Of a DNA stretch of 38,234 bases, positions 6,427 to 15,659 are shown piece after piece; the stretch's first letter is position 1; each line of letters begins with the position of its first letter. The notes under the pieces are model-generated. The model was not told the DNA's origin, ran no database searches, and saw only the letters and a list, made by a program, of their open reading frames with translations. The DNA is from Thermoprotei archaeon. Lineage in GTDB: Archaea > Thermoproteota > Thermoprotei_A > EX4484-217-1. The stretch spans positions 1 to 38,234 of the forward strand of contig JAGGUY010000037.1 in assembly GCA_021158265.1 (NCBI GenBank), given 5' to 3'. The position numbers and the translations under genes are program-made.

Positions 6427-7122
6427 CTAAATTGGCTTTTCACTTAAAAGCTTCTCTGCTTCTTCTACATCCTTATGTGTGTCTATACTCTTCCATAGTA
6501 CGTTATCAAAGGCTGCAGCCTTGAGTAAGCCTTCTTTAGCTAATTTTGGAAACGTCGTTTTCTCAATGTCTCCTCTCTCTGGTAGGTATTCAAATATTTT
6601 CGGTGTTAGGCAGTATACTCCGGCGTTTATCCAGTATTCCTGTAGTATTGGTTTCTCTATGAAGCTCAGTATTTTACCTGTTCCTTCATCAAATCTTATT
6701 ATTCCATAGGGTGATCTTAGAGGGACAACAGCTATTACTCCAACAGTTTTTTCATCTAAAGCTTCGCTAAGCTTTTTCAGATCAAGATTAGTTATTATGT
6801 CTCCATTTAAAACGTAAAAGTATTTTTCATTGCTTAGCAGATGCGCTGCGTTCTTTAGCCCGCCTGCTGTACCTAAGGGTTCGTCTTCAACTACATATCC
6901 TACTTTTATTCCGAATCTTTTTCCACTACCTATTTCCTCAATAATTCTCTCTTTAAGATAGCCTATCGCCAATATTACTTCACTAACCCCGTTTTTCTTA
7001 AGCCAGTCAAATTGCCAAGCTAAAATGGGTTTACCTTTAATTTCTATAAGTGGCTTAGGTTTTTCCTGAGTCAGTGGTCTTAATCTTTTCCCATAACCTC
7101 CGGCTAATATTAAAGCTTTCAT
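6427..7122 (-). CDS. sugar-phosphate nucleotidyltransferase
   Basis: 231 residues of the RmlA/GlmU-N/HddC NTP-transferase family: N-terminal signature LILAGGYGKRLRPLTQEKPK, KPL substrate-binding segment, EPLGTAGGLKNA, metal-binding VLNGDI (Asp), then IRFDEGTGKI, FIEKP, and INAGVYCLTP. It makes an NDP-sugar (glucose or mannose type) from sugar-1-phosphate and NTP, for glycan or glycolipid synthesis. It has no C-terminal left-handed beta-helix, so no acetyltransferase activity. The ATG is preceded by GAGGTGA at good spacing, and ATATAT around 7160-7170 is the likely TATA. No other glycan gene is adjacent. Confidence 0.88.
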   Translation of the reverse strand: MKALILAGGYGKRLRPLTQEKPKPLIEIKGKPILAWQFDWLKKNGVSEVILAIGYLKERIIEEIGSGKRFGIKVGYVVEDEPLGTAGGLKNAAHLLSNEKYFYVLNGDIITNLDLKKLSEALDEKTVGVIAVVPLRSPYGIIRFDEGTGKILSFIEKPILQEYWINAGVYCLTPKIFEYLPERGDIEKTTFPKLAKEGLLKAAAFDNVLWKSIDTHKDVEEAEKLLSEKPI

Positions 7123-7250
7123 AAAATTTCACCTCAGTTTCCTCACTAGAGTACTGAGTAATATATTTACGGTTATAGACAAAAAACTAGTGGTAAAAAA
7201 TATTTCAGCTAATTTTACTTATGAAATGGAAATTTAGAATGAGGAACAGT

Positions 7251-8411
7251 TTACTGTTTTTTCTTTGCTGCTTCCTTTGCTTTCTTCTTAGCTAACCATT
7301 CCTGATACCATTTAGCTTCTTTCTGTTGCGCTTTAACTTCCTCCTCTAATCCATAGAATTTCTTTATGAATTTCCATGCTGACCTCTTCTTCCTCATGTC
7401 AAAGTTTATTATTTTGGTCCATCTATCTTCAGGTAATGGTTGCTGTTCGATGTATCCACGTTCTACAGCTGCTTTCCATAACTCCTTTCCTTTATCGTTC
7501 ATTATTAATACGGCATTCCATCCTTGCAGGCCCAATGCCCCCACGTTTATGTCAGCATAGTAGGATATGAATTCTGGGCAGTGCTTACATGCCGGTATTA
7601 GGTATTTTGCTGCATCCTTAAGTGAATACTCAACCACCTTTCCGTCTTTCAGGTAGAAGAAGAACTTTGCTTTAATATTCTGTTTTACTACATCTTCAGG
7701 CTTAAGTCCGGCTGAAGCCATCATTTCCAGCATTTTGCTCCATTGCCAGTTTTCGGAGCAGAAAATGCTTATAGTGTACTTGATCTTATCAACGAATTTT
7801 CTGAGCCCAACTTCTCTTGCCCTATGAATAGCTCTTATTTGGCATGGAAGACCTACTGTTAATACCTTCTGAAGCTCCGGATGTGTGAATGCTAATGTTT
7901 CTAGGAGATTATTTACTGGACTGTAAACATATTTGCTACCAGCAGCTTTAATTACGTCCTCAGGTGTTTTAGCAATTATAGGTACTGGTCTCCATTTTTC
8001 ATCTCTTGCCACCAGAAATGCTGCATCAATTAGTCCTTCTTCTAAAGCGGCGATTATGAGTGTTGATGTTACTCCTCCATCCTGCATTACTGGGTGTAGT
8101 TTTTCAATCTTTGTTCTTGCCAAATACTTCTCCATGGGATTAGGTAGCTCAACAAACATTTGTTTATCCATTGCTACATGAGGGCAGACCATGGAACAGA
8201 GGTTGCAGTATATGCAGAGATCCTCGTTTATTACTGGTGTGTCTGGTTCGTCAAACTTGTAGCTTAAAGCCTTAGTTGGACATACAGCAGTGCATGACCC
8301 ACAGTATGAGCATAAGTCATTATTTATTATTTCGAAAACGTTTACAGGAATTATTCTGCTAAATGGTCCCTTGTATGTTACAAACTTTATTTTAGGATGC
8401 TCTAGTGCCAT
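7251..8411 (-). CDS. FrhB-like coenzyme F420 oxidoreductase beta subunit with 2x[4Fe-4S]
   Basis: 386 residues. N-terminal di-cluster ferredoxin domain with two CxxCxxCxxxCP motifs (C34/37/40/44 and C66/69/72/76), then the FrhB/FdhB N- and C-terminal domains: a segment beginning HPVMQDGGVTSTLIIAALEE, VLTVGLPCQIRAIHRA, IFCSENW and CKHCPEF. Family members bind FAD and pass electrons between F420 and Fe-S partners (hydrogenase, formate dehydrogenase, sulfite reductase and others). The partner here is unknown because no other redox gene is adjacent. The last ~25 residues are Lys/Ala-rich. F420-synthesis genes lie elsewhere in this window (19-23.6 kb), consistent with F420 use. Confidence 0.88.
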   Translation of the reverse strand: MALEHPKIKFVTYKGPFSRIIPVNVFEIINNDLCSYCGSCTAVCPTKALSYKFDEPDTPVINEDLCIYCNLCSMVCPHVAMDKQMFVELPNPMEKYLARTKIEKLHPVMQDGGVTSTLIIAALEEGLIDAAFLVARDEKWRPVPIIAKTPEDVIKAAGSKYVYSPVNNLLETLAFTHPELQKVLTVGLPCQIRAIHRAREVGLRKFVDKIKYTISIFCSENWQWSKMLEMMASAGLKPEDVVKQNIKAKFFFYLKDGKVVEYSLKDAAKYLIPACKHCPEFISYYADINVGALGLQGWNAVLIMNDKGKELWKAAVERGYIEQQPLPEDRWTKIINFDMRKKRSAWKFIKKFYGLEEEVKAQQKEAKWYQEWLAKKKAKEAAKKKQ

Positions 8412-8527
8412 AACATCAACATCCCCATATTAATGGTTAATACTCGTGAACTTTTAATGTGAAGGTATTAATAATGTTTTCCCATAGAGAAATCTAAAAA
8501 CACTAGATAGGAACAATAAAAAATACA

Positions 8528-9280
8528 TTATTCTTGTCTACTGCTTTTCTTCTGTTGTAGTGAAAGTATTTTCTGAAGAACCCTTGAAGGAACCTTAAAT
8601 ACTTCAGAAGCGATAATGTAAATATATCTATCGCTTGGCATGTTCTTTTGAGAGTTTATTCTAACAGCTATTGCATGCTTTAAAGCCTCTTTAGCTACCC
8701 TATTTTTAATCTCCCTTTTAGCTATGGATTCAGCTAATTTAAAAGCAATGTAGAATCTCTTATAATTACGGATGGTATCTTCAAATTCCGGGTATTCCTT
8801 AATTATTTTCTCAAGGAACTTGGAAAACGCGGTTTCCTCCATAAATCCTAGTATTACTCCTGTAAAAGGCACTCTCAATATTTTTATTAGGTCTTCCTTA
8901 GTTATAGATCCTAACGTTTGTTTAAGGCTTAAATCCTCATTTTTCATAAGTTTAGTTACAAGCTCGTCAATCTTTGCTTCTAATGCTAAAGGTCCGTTGA
9001 ATATTTCTGGACACTCATCAATCAATCCTAAACCGTACTTTCCAACAAAATATAGGCTTGAAAGTTCTTTTTCAAAAATATCTGGCGGCCTTTGCTTTCC
9101 ACGTAGTGGCTCTATTTTCCTTCTAGAATATTCGGCAAAAACAAGGTCTGCTAATTCCTCTCTTGTCCAATCTCTCCTATTTGACGATGCTATTTCGCTC
9201 CATACCTTTATTAATGCCTCTATTCTGGTTTTATAAGGTTTTATCCCTATACTTACCACCCGCTTTGCTACGAAATTCAT
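8528..9280 (-). CDS. DUF2192-like archaeal protein
   Basis: 250 residues, mostly helical. The segment IEPLRGKQRPPDIFEKEL with SLYFVGKYGLGLIDE, about residues 56-86, resembles the conserved block of the crenarchaeal family DUF2192 as I remember it. Function is unknown. No membrane segment or metal motif is seen; the C-terminus is basic and polar. The ATG at 9280 lies about six to eight bases from a predicted start site (TATA TTATAATC at 9316-9309), so the mRNA is probably leaderless. It is divergent from pyruvate kinase, with promoters back to back. Confidence 0.65.
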   Translation of the reverse strand: MNFVAKRVVSIGIKPYKTRIEALIKVWSEIASSNRRDWTREELADLVFAEYSRRKIEPLRGKQRPPDIFEKELSSLYFVGKYGLGLIDECPEIFNGPLALEAKIDELVTKLMKNEDLSLKQTLGSITKEDLIKILRVPFTGVILGFMEETAFSKFLEKIIKEYPEFEDTIRNYKRFYIAFKLAESIAKREIKNRVAKEALKHAIAVRINSQKNMPSDRYIYIIASEVFKVPSRVLQKILSLQQKKSSRQE

Positions 9281-9357
9281 GATTCAACGATGCCATTATC
9301 GAATTCGGGATTATAACCAGATTTTAACGTACCTAACGATTAGATGAAACTAACCCA

Positions 9358-9365
9358 TTTAAATA
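9358..9365 (+). promoter_or_regulatory. TATA box for pyruvate kinase
   Basis: TTTAAATA predicts a start near 9388, ten bases before the ATG at 9398. Its position excludes the in-frame ATG at 9344 as the start. Confidence 0.5.
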
Positions 9366-9397
9366 CTTTTAGTGAGTTAAAATTTACGGTGTACAGT

Positions 9398-10774
9398 ATG
9401 AAGCAAGCGAAAATAATAGCAACCATAGGACCTGCATCAATGAATTTAGATACTATAACTAAGCTTGTTCGTGAAGGTGTAGATGCCTTCCGCTTCAACT
9501 TCTCCCATGGAACATATGAGGAAAAGGATAAGGCAATAGAGAACGTAAGATTTGTTGAAGAAAAATTCGACATAGAAATACCGCTAATAGCTGATCTTAC
9601 GGGTCCAACTATAAGATTAGGTGAGATAGAGGAGACGTATCTAAGGAAAGGCGATGTAGTATATATTGTTAATTCATATAAGGGAGATTCTAAAAGCAAG
9701 CACATACCCTTACCTGACAAGAGAACTTATAATCAAATAGAGGAAGGAGATGAAATACTGTTAGATGACGGTAAAATAACGTTACTTGTTGATGAAGTAC
9801 TTGCTGATAAAATTAAGTGCTTAGTTCTTAACGATGGAATAATAAAGTCTAGAAGAACGTTTGCGATTAAAGGTAAGGAAGTAAGCGGGCCCGCACTAAC
9901 TCAAAAGGACATTAATGATGTAAAATATGCTGTTTCTAAAGGTTTCGACTATGTAGCTCTATCCTTTGTTAGATCGGTAGGTGATATTGAGAGGTTAAGG
10001 AAGCTTCTAAGGGAACTTGGAGAGGAGGATATGAAAATTATTGCGAAAATAGAGACGAGAAGTGCTGTTGAAAAAATAGATGAAATAATTAGTGAAGCTG
10101 ACGCGGTTCTTGTCGCTAGAGGGGATTTGGGGATGTACTTTAAACTTGTTGAAATACCTAAAATACAAGAACTTATAATTAAGAAAGCATTAGCTTACGG
10201 TAAACCATCAATTGTTGCAACACAACTTCTAGAGTCAATGGTTAATAACCCTATACCTACGCGTAGCGAAGTAGTTGACATTATGAAGGCTGTCGAGCAA
10301 GGAGCTGACGCACTAATGCTCTCAAACGAGACAGCTATAGGAAAATATCCTGTAGAATCCGTTAGGTGGTTAAGGAAGATTATAGAAGCATCACCTCCAT
10401 GTGAAAGGGTTATCGAAGGAGTTAATGAAACAATTTATGACAAATTTGCTAAAGGAATAGTTTTACTTGCAGAATCGTTAGGTGCGAAAATAGTTGCCTT
10501 TACACGCTCTGGAGCAACAGCTAGAAGACTTTCAAGGTATAGGCCAAGGGTTCCCGTATACACAGTCACTAATGATAAAAGAGTTTCCAGACAGCTAAAG
10601 ATTCTTAGAGGAATAAGTTCATGCTACTTAGAAGATGCATCACCAGAAAACTTCTGGGAAAAAGCAAGTAAAATACTTGAGGATAAGGGAGAATTATCAT
10701 CAGGTGACATAGTAATAGCCATTAGGGGTATGAGGAAAGAAGCAACAGATCTTGTGAGAATAGAGAAATTATAG
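9398..10774 (+). CDS. pyk: pyruvate kinase
   Basis: 458-residue glycolytic enzyme making pyruvate and ATP from phosphoenolpyruvate and ADP. Signatures: KIIATIGPAS at the N-terminus, FRFNFSHGTYEEKD, ADLTGPTIRLGE, the active-site block AKIETRSAVEKIDEII then VLVARGDLGM, ATQLLESMVNNPIPTRSEV and DALMLSNETAIGKYPVE. A B domain lies between, and a C-terminal allosteric-type domain (AKGIVLLAESLGAKI, FTRSGATARRLSRYRP) completes a normal-length protein. The start is ATG 9398 because a longer in-frame start at 9344 would include the TATA box. Its 3' end overlaps reverse gyrase by 6 bases, tail to tail. Confidence 0.95.
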   Translation: MKQAKIIATIGPASMNLDTITKLVREGVDAFRFNFSHGTYEEKDKAIENVRFVEEKFDIEIPLIADLTGPTIRLGEIEETYLRKGDVVYIVNSYKGDSKSKHIPLPDKRTYNQIEEGDEILLDDGKITLLVDEVLADKIKCLVLNDGIIKSRRTFAIKGKEVSGPALTQKDINDVKYAVSKGFDYVALSFVRSVGDIERLRKLLRELGEEDMKIIAKIETRSAVEKIDEIISEADAVLVARGDLGMYFKLVEIPKIQELIIKKALAYGKPSIVATQLLESMVNNPIPTRSEVVDIMKAVEQGADALMLSNETAIGKYPVESVRWLRKIIEASPPCERVIEGVNETIYDKFAKGIVLLAESLGAKIVAFTRSGATARRLSRYRPRVPVYTVTNDKRVSRQLKILRGISSCYLEDASPENFWEKASKILEDKGELSSGDIVIAIRGMRKEATDLVRIEKL

Positions 10775-13700
10775 GTTAACAAATTCTTCATTAAATGTAG
10801 GGTATGTTACACCCTTCCTTCTAGCTTCGTAAACAACCTTCATCGTTTCATCATAAAACTCTCTTAATACATCTACGTAGTTTGTCTTTCCTAATTCTAC
10901 TTCGTCTATTTTCTCCTGTAAAATCTTGGTTCTGTTTTCATTTACGAGATCGCTAAAGTTTGCTGAGAGAAACTCGTAAATTCTTTTACCCCTCGATGTA
11001 GCTACAAGCTTTCCCTTACCTACCTCTAAAACATATCCTCTACGCCTTAGATTTTGAAGAATTTTAGCATAGGTTGAAGGCCTACCTATACCTTTCTTCT
11101 TCATCAAATCTACTACGTCACTGTATGAGTATAGTGGATATTCTGGAATAAGCCTTAAGCTTAAATCTTCAATATAGTATTCTCCTTCACTTATTTTTGA
11201 AGCTTCTTCGAGAATACGGAATTTAGCTAAGACTGTGAATCCCTCGAATAATACTTTAGTGGTGAACGTAAATTCTCTTTCAAGATCTCTAAAGACAAGT
11301 TTTAATGAGATCTTCTCAACCTTAGCCGGAGCCATTTGGCTTATCATGAATCTCTTGAAGATTAAGTCGTATAGTCTAAGGTCATCTTGTCTTATAGGTA
11401 CGGCTAATCTGAGAACGCCTGCTGCTCTAAGAGATTTTATTTGACGTGAATCTAAGGGTCTTGTCGGTCTAATACATTCATGCGCACCTGGTTTCTCCCA
11501 CTTCCTGGGTTTAAAATATTCTTCACCATAAACTCTTGTTATGAAGTCTTTAGCTATAGATATTCCAACGTTACTTACTGTTGTACTGTCGGTTCTATGG
11601 TATGTTATTAGTCCTGCTTCGAAGAGTCTCTGTGCAGAATCCATTATTGCGGGAGCTGAAAGTCTTAGTACACGTGATGCTTCTGATAACATCGAGTCTG
11701 TTGTGTATGGTGGTGGTGGATTTACTTCAACAACTTCTTTTTTAACATTTGTTATGGTGATTTTTCCTTCCTTAAGTATTTGCTCAGCTGTTCCTCTGGG
11801 AGCTTTGAATATTAGCGTTAGGTTTAGCCCTTTAAGTTTGAGCATTATAAGTTCGGCTTTTTTCTTATTCTTCTCTGTCCTATCAACAATCCATCCTAAT
11901 ACTGGTGTTTGCACTCTTCCTGCTGACAAGTAGTTTATTCCGAACTCCTTCCATAGGATAGGGCTTAAGCTGAAACCTATCCATCTATCTTCGATTCGCC
12001 TAACAATTTGTGCTTTAACAAGGTCTTCATTTATTGTAGTTAGATTGTTAAGAGCTTCTCTTAAACCCCTTCTTGTGACTTCGTGAAATCTAACTCTCCA
12101 AATGTTTTTGTTAAGAGGTTTCAAAAGTAATGTTATATCCCAAGCTATTTTTTCACCTTCACTGTCGGGATCGGTTCCGACAAGTATTTCATCGACTTGT
12201 GAAGCTAATTGTCTTAAAGCGTTTATTATGGGTCTACTCTCTATGAATACTTTCCCTCCACAGTATGGGCATGATTCTTCCTCTTCTGGAACATCTCTAC
12301 CGCATCTAATGCATCTTTTTATAGGCTTATATGTAGGTACGAAGTATCCGTTCGCGATTTTTACTCCGAATATTCCAAAGTCTTTTACCAAATCAAGCAC
12401 ATGACCGCCGGTTGCGGTAATTATCATTAGCCTATTCTCAGTTATTACCTCATATGTTTGGAGGGTACCTATTGTTTTTCTTGTAGGTTTACCGAACATT
12501 CTCGAGATTGTTCTTGCCTTATTCGGTGATTCAACAATGAATAAAGTGGTTTTCATGAGCTCATGTTCTTTAGGCCTATATTTGCCCTCAATAGCTAATC
12601 TAACCTTCCTACGATCATCATCTATTTCCTTCAATATTTTCTCTAGATTTACTTCATCTAACTTATAGAACTGAACAGTTTCTAGAAGCCATTTAAGATC
12701 CTTTAAGAGGGAGTTGAAGGCTTTTTCTTCATCAATAACTATTACGCTTAAACCCTTAGTTAAACCGCCAACATAAAGCCTACTTGTTCTTCCGCTTGCT
12801 TGAATGTATGCTGTTGCATCAGGTATTATGAAGAAGTATTCTCCCTCTTTACCGCCGAAAGTTATTGTTGGGCTTTTCCTTAGTTTCTCAAGAACTTCTT
12901 CATCTTTCAGAACCGTTAGGAGGAAATCAAGCGTTTCCTTAGCTACTCTTCTAACGAACTCAGGATATCCTTCAAGCGTTTCGTTTTCTGCAAGAGCTTT
13001 CCTTACCTGTTCAAGAACATCTCGTGTTGCTGTCCTTACCCTAATGAGTCCTCCGAGAACCCTATCAAACATTCTAGGGTACTTATCGTATACCACATCT
13101 TTTATTTCATTCAAAAGTATGAGCCATCTACTTGGTTGAAACTCATCAACGCTAATTCTTATTCTAAACTTAGGGACTCCAGCAAAGACAGCATACCTTA
13201 CTCTTTCAGGTAAGTCTATACCTCTTGTTAGCGGACTTCTATATGATGCTATACCTACAAGAACATCTATATCTCCAGCAACATATTTTTCGAAAACCCT
13301 CTTTCTAGCTCCAAGATATGCTTCAGCATTTACTCCTCTTTCTTTCAAGTACTCTGTAAGCTTCTTAACGTATTCAGCACCCTTGTCCATAGGTACATAA
13401 ATTAGTCCTCCTCCACCCAGTTTCGCAACTATATTGGCAACTTCTTCTTCTATGGAGAAAGAGGGTTTAACATAAGTGTCAACAATGTTCCTTCCAACTT
13501 CAACTTTTCCTCCAACTGTAAATCCGAATAGCGAGCTGAGCAACCTTACTCTCTTAGTCCTTCTAGCTGTTTGTGTAGCTCCACTAACTACTATTTGGCC
13601 CTTTACGTTCTCCCTTACCTTTCTCTTCAACTCTGAAGCCTTTCTGAGGAGCTCTCTTGCCTCTTCAGGACTATCTCTTGAAAGCTTTCTTGCCGTACTC

Positions 13701-14422
13701 TCCATTTTCTGAGCTTCTTCAATAAGCGCTATTTCCTCGGGAGAAACACCTAGCATTTTAAGTACTACATCAACACTTTTACTCCTTCTTAAGAAACTAT
13801 CTACATCGTCTATGAATGCTACGTCTATTTTTTGCTGTAGTTCCTCACGTTTCATTAGGCTTATTGGTGTTGTAATTATTATTGAAGCTTCATCCATTGA
13901 TGCTAATTCCATTTGTTTCTGCTTTTCACTCAATAAGCTGTGGTATGCTGCAACTTTAACACTGTCCAATTCTAGCTTGGAGCGTATCTCAATCACTTTA
14001 TTTTGAACTTGATGTACGAGTAGGCTTGTAGGTAGAAGTATAAGAGCTCTTTTTCCATAGTTTGCTGAAGCGTAAAGCCCAAATATTATTTGGGCTGTAG
14101 TTTTACCGCTTCCCGTTGGAGCAACCATGGCGAAGCTTTCGCCATTAAGAAATCTGCGAGCCCATAATCTTTGCAAACCCCACATTTTAGATCCTATTGC
14201 TTTAACGAATAATTTGTTGATTTCGTTAACGTGTTCTTCAACATCCCATACCTTTACAAGAAAACCTTTAATTACAGGGTATTTTAATTCTGGATTAGGT
14301 AGACATTTTTCGCAAGGTAAACTCTTTTCTAACCTTTCCGAAGTAATATCGCTACCGCAGTTCGGACATAGCCCCTTAAATATCGCTGGTATCATGTATT
14401 CACACTCTAACTTCCCTTTCAC
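10769..14422 (-). CDS. rgy: reverse gyrase
   Basis: 1217-residue single-chain enzyme that introduces positive supercoils with ATP; the hallmark of hyperthermophiles. In order: N-terminal zinc finger C19/C22/C37/C40; SF2 helicase-like module with Walker A APTGSGKT (101-108), DDVD (205-208) and QASGRTSR (541-548); type IA topoisomerase from about 623 with TOPRIM Glu631 (IVESPNKA) and D751/D753/E755 (DPDSEGE); second zinc finger C704/C707/C718/C721; and catalytic Tyr941 (LITYHRTDSTT). No intein or split is seen. The start is GTG 14422, about five bases from a start predicted by TATA TTTTTAA at 14456-14450, so the message is likely leaderless. Confidence 0.97.
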   Translation of the reverse strand: MKGKLECEYMIPAIFKGLCPNCGSDITSERLEKSLPCEKCLPNPELKYPVIKGFLVKVWDVEEHVNEINKLFVKAIGSKMWGLQRLWARRFLNGESFAMVAPTGSGKTTAQIIFGLYASANYGKRALILLPTSLLVHQVQNKVIEIRSKLELDSVKVAAYHSLLSEKQKQMELASMDEASIIITTPISLMKREELQQKIDVAFIDDVDSFLRRSKSVDVVLKMLGVSPEEIALIEEAQKMESTARKLSRDSPEEARELLRKASELKRKVRENVKGQIVVSGATQTARRTKRVRLLSSLFGFTVGGKVEVGRNIVDTYVKPSFSIEEEVANIVAKLGGGGLIYVPMDKGAEYVKKLTEYLKERGVNAEAYLGARKRVFEKYVAGDIDVLVGIASYRSPLTRGIDLPERVRYAVFAGVPKFRIRISVDEFQPSRWLILLNEIKDVVYDKYPRMFDRVLGGLIRVRTATRDVLEQVRKALAENETLEGYPEFVRRVAKETLDFLLTVLKDEEVLEKLRKSPTITFGGKEGEYFFIIPDATAYIQASGRTSRLYVGGLTKGLSVIVIDEEKAFNSLLKDLKWLLETVQFYKLDEVNLEKILKEIDDDRRKVRLAIEGKYRPKEHELMKTTLFIVESPNKARTISRMFGKPTRKTIGTLQTYEVITENRLMIITATGGHVLDLVKDFGIFGVKIANGYFVPTYKPIKRCIRCGRDVPEEEESCPYCGGKVFIESRPIINALRQLASQVDEILVGTDPDSEGEKIAWDITLLLKPLNKNIWRVRFHEVTRRGLREALNNLTTINEDLVKAQIVRRIEDRWIGFSLSPILWKEFGINYLSAGRVQTPVLGWIVDRTEKNKKKAELIMLKLKGLNLTLIFKAPRGTAEQILKEGKITITNVKKEVVEVNPPPPYTTDSMLSEASRVLRLSAPAIMDSAQRLFEAGLITYHRTDSTTVSNVGISIAKDFITRVYGEEYFKPRKWEKPGAHECIRPTRPLDSRQIKSLRAAGVLRLAVPIRQDDLRLYDLIFKRFMISQMAPAKVEKISLKLVFRDLEREFTFTTKVLFEGFTVLAKFRILEEASKISEGEYYIEDLSLRLIPEYPLYSYSDVVDLMKKKGIGRPSTYAKILQNLRRRGYVLEVGKGKLVATSRGKRIYEFLSANFSDLVNENRTKILQEKIDEVELGKTNYVDVLREFYDETMKVVYEARRKGVTYPTFNEEFVNL

Positions 14423-14449
14423 TCAATAAGGTTAGCTTCTCTTTGAATC

Positions 14450-14456
14450 TTAAAAA
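14450..14456 (-). promoter_or_regulatory. TATA box for reverse gyrase
   Basis: TTTTTAA on the minus strand centred 26-31 bases before the GTG start. No ribosome binding site is visible, which fits a leaderless transcript. Confidence 0.45.
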
Positions 14457-14467
14457 TGTTTATGCCG

Positions 14468-15496
14468 CTATGGAAGAGCGATTGCCGGTATCGAAAGCCT
14501 TTTTCTTATTTCTTTAGCTAAAATATGCGCTGAACCTTCTCTTGAAGCATCGGTAACTACGACTTTGGGTTTAGATTCCTCAACATACTCTAGAAGTTGC
14601 TCGAAGTCTGCATGATCGCTTAAAGCAACAATGTATGTTTTATTGTTTAGCCTTCTTAGGGGTTCTTTAAATTCCCATCCTGTCAAAATAATACTTAAAG
14701 AGGACACTCTATGATAGTAGTTTCTCTTAGGAGAGTTTATGTGCGCAAAATACACGTACCATTTGCTTCTCATTATTTCCTCCGCCTCCAATGTTTTATC
14801 GTAATATAAGCCTTCAACGTTTAATCCATGCTTAATTGCCGCAAGAGTTACATCATAGACTTTTCTTGGAGCTATGAATGGAGCATCTATACCTCCTGAT
14901 CTAAGTATCTCCATGGCCTCCTGAAGCTTTCCATGATACCCGAAAACATATACTGGGCCATGCGGTAAACCCGATTTTACTAAGTCTATAAATAAGCTTT
15001 CAACTTCATACTTAAACGGTCTAACATGTTCAGGATTACCGTAGGTTGCCTCTATTACTAATAGGTCAGAATCAAGTATGGGTGTTGAAGGAAGTTTGAA
15101 ATCTCCCGTGTACACTAAACGTGAACCATCATTATCGACTGCGAGAACTTGCGCGGCGCCTACAATGTGTTTTGCTTTATGAAGGGAGAGTGTTAAATCA
15201 CCTATCTTAAATTCTTGGTTATAGTTTAATGTGAACGTCTTCTCTTTAGGTATTCTATATCCTAATGCTGTGAGTATGTCGTAGGTAGCTTTTGTCATGG
15301 CTATGAGAGGATTCTTACGAATACTATCCCGTAGCCCATATAGGTGGTCTTTATGGGCATGCGTAACGATACGTACAAGGGATTCACTATAGAAACCATC
15401 TATTGAAACTATGTCTTTAAACACGATAGCATGTTCATGTGTTATCTTAACTTTAGACAGTAGCTCATTTACAACTTTACTCAACGTTATAGTCAA
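14468..15496 (-). CDS. metallo-beta-lactamase-fold nuclease-like protein (RNA/DNA processing)
   Basis: 342 residues of the MBL superfamily. Zinc motif HAHKDH (H46, H48, D50, H51), then KAKHIVGAAQV, YTGDFK, LVIEATYGNPEH, FGYHGKLQEAMEIL, and a C-terminal LSDHADFEQLLEYV motif. This pattern is that of beta-CASP/exonuclease-like proteins annotated as mRNA 3'-end processing or DNA-repair exonucleases; the SNM1-like form associated with DNA ligase is similar. The substrate cannot be told. Start TTG 15496 with GAGGG about six to seven bases upstream. It sits 46 bases upstream of reverse gyrase on the same strand but reverse gyrase has its own TATA box. Confidence 0.8.
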   Translation of the reverse strand: MTITLSKVVNELLSKVKITHEHAIVFKDIVSIDGFYSESLVRIVTHAHKDHLYGLRDSIRKNPLIAMTKATYDILTALGYRIPKEKTFTLNYNQEFKIGDLTLSLHKAKHIVGAAQVLAVDNDGSRLVYTGDFKLPSTPILDSDLLVIEATYGNPEHVRPFKYEVESLFIDLVKSGLPHGPVYVFGYHGKLQEAMEILRSGGIDAPFIAPRKVYDVTLAAIKHGLNVEGLYYDKTLEAEEIMRSKWYVYFAHINSPKRNYYHRVSSLSIILTGWEFKEPLRRLNNKTYIVALSDHADFEQLLEYVEESKPKVVVTDASREGSAHILAKEIRKRLSIPAIALP

Positions 15497-15521
15497 TAAT
15501 ATCCCTCATAGTATCATTTGT

Positions 15522-15531
15522 AACACTCTAA
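15522..15531. repeat. left copy of 10-bp direct repeat flanking the mobile island
   Basis: AACACTCTAA occurs here and at 17512-17521 in the same orientation, on either side of all the tnpB-related material. It could be a target duplication, a recombination scar or chance. Confidence 0.3.
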
Positions 15532-15592
15532 CAAGGTGTTTTTTGAAGCCAAATTTATCTATTTTCCTTTAAGGCAATAGTTAGAAGTGGTT

Positions 15593-15635
15593 GCCCGTGC
15601 TTTATCTTTTGGGTGTTTTGGTGGTTTGCACGGGC
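15593..15635 (-). repeat. 8-bp inverted repeat downstream of the tnpB remnant
   Basis: Arms GCCCGTGC (15593-15600) and GCACGGGC (15628-15635) are perfect and 27 nt apart. They lie beyond the stop of the minus-strand tnpB remnant, where IS605-family elements carry right-end hairpins and the omega/reRNA. Confidence 0.45.
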
Positions 15636-15659
15636 TCCCCCTTCATAGGGTTCGGGGCT

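Noticed and set aside
8772-9236. Open frame of 154 codons on the plus strand
   Set aside because: Antisense to the DUF2192-like gene; no promoter, ribosome binding site or recognisable domain.
9344-9397. 18-codon N-terminal extension of pyruvate kinase
   Set aside because: It contains the TATA box and would precede the transcription start; the family begins at the downstream ATG.
11541-11933. Open frame of 130 codons on the plus strand
   Set aside because: Lies inside reverse gyrase on the opposite strand, where catalytic motifs are conserved; a shadow frame.
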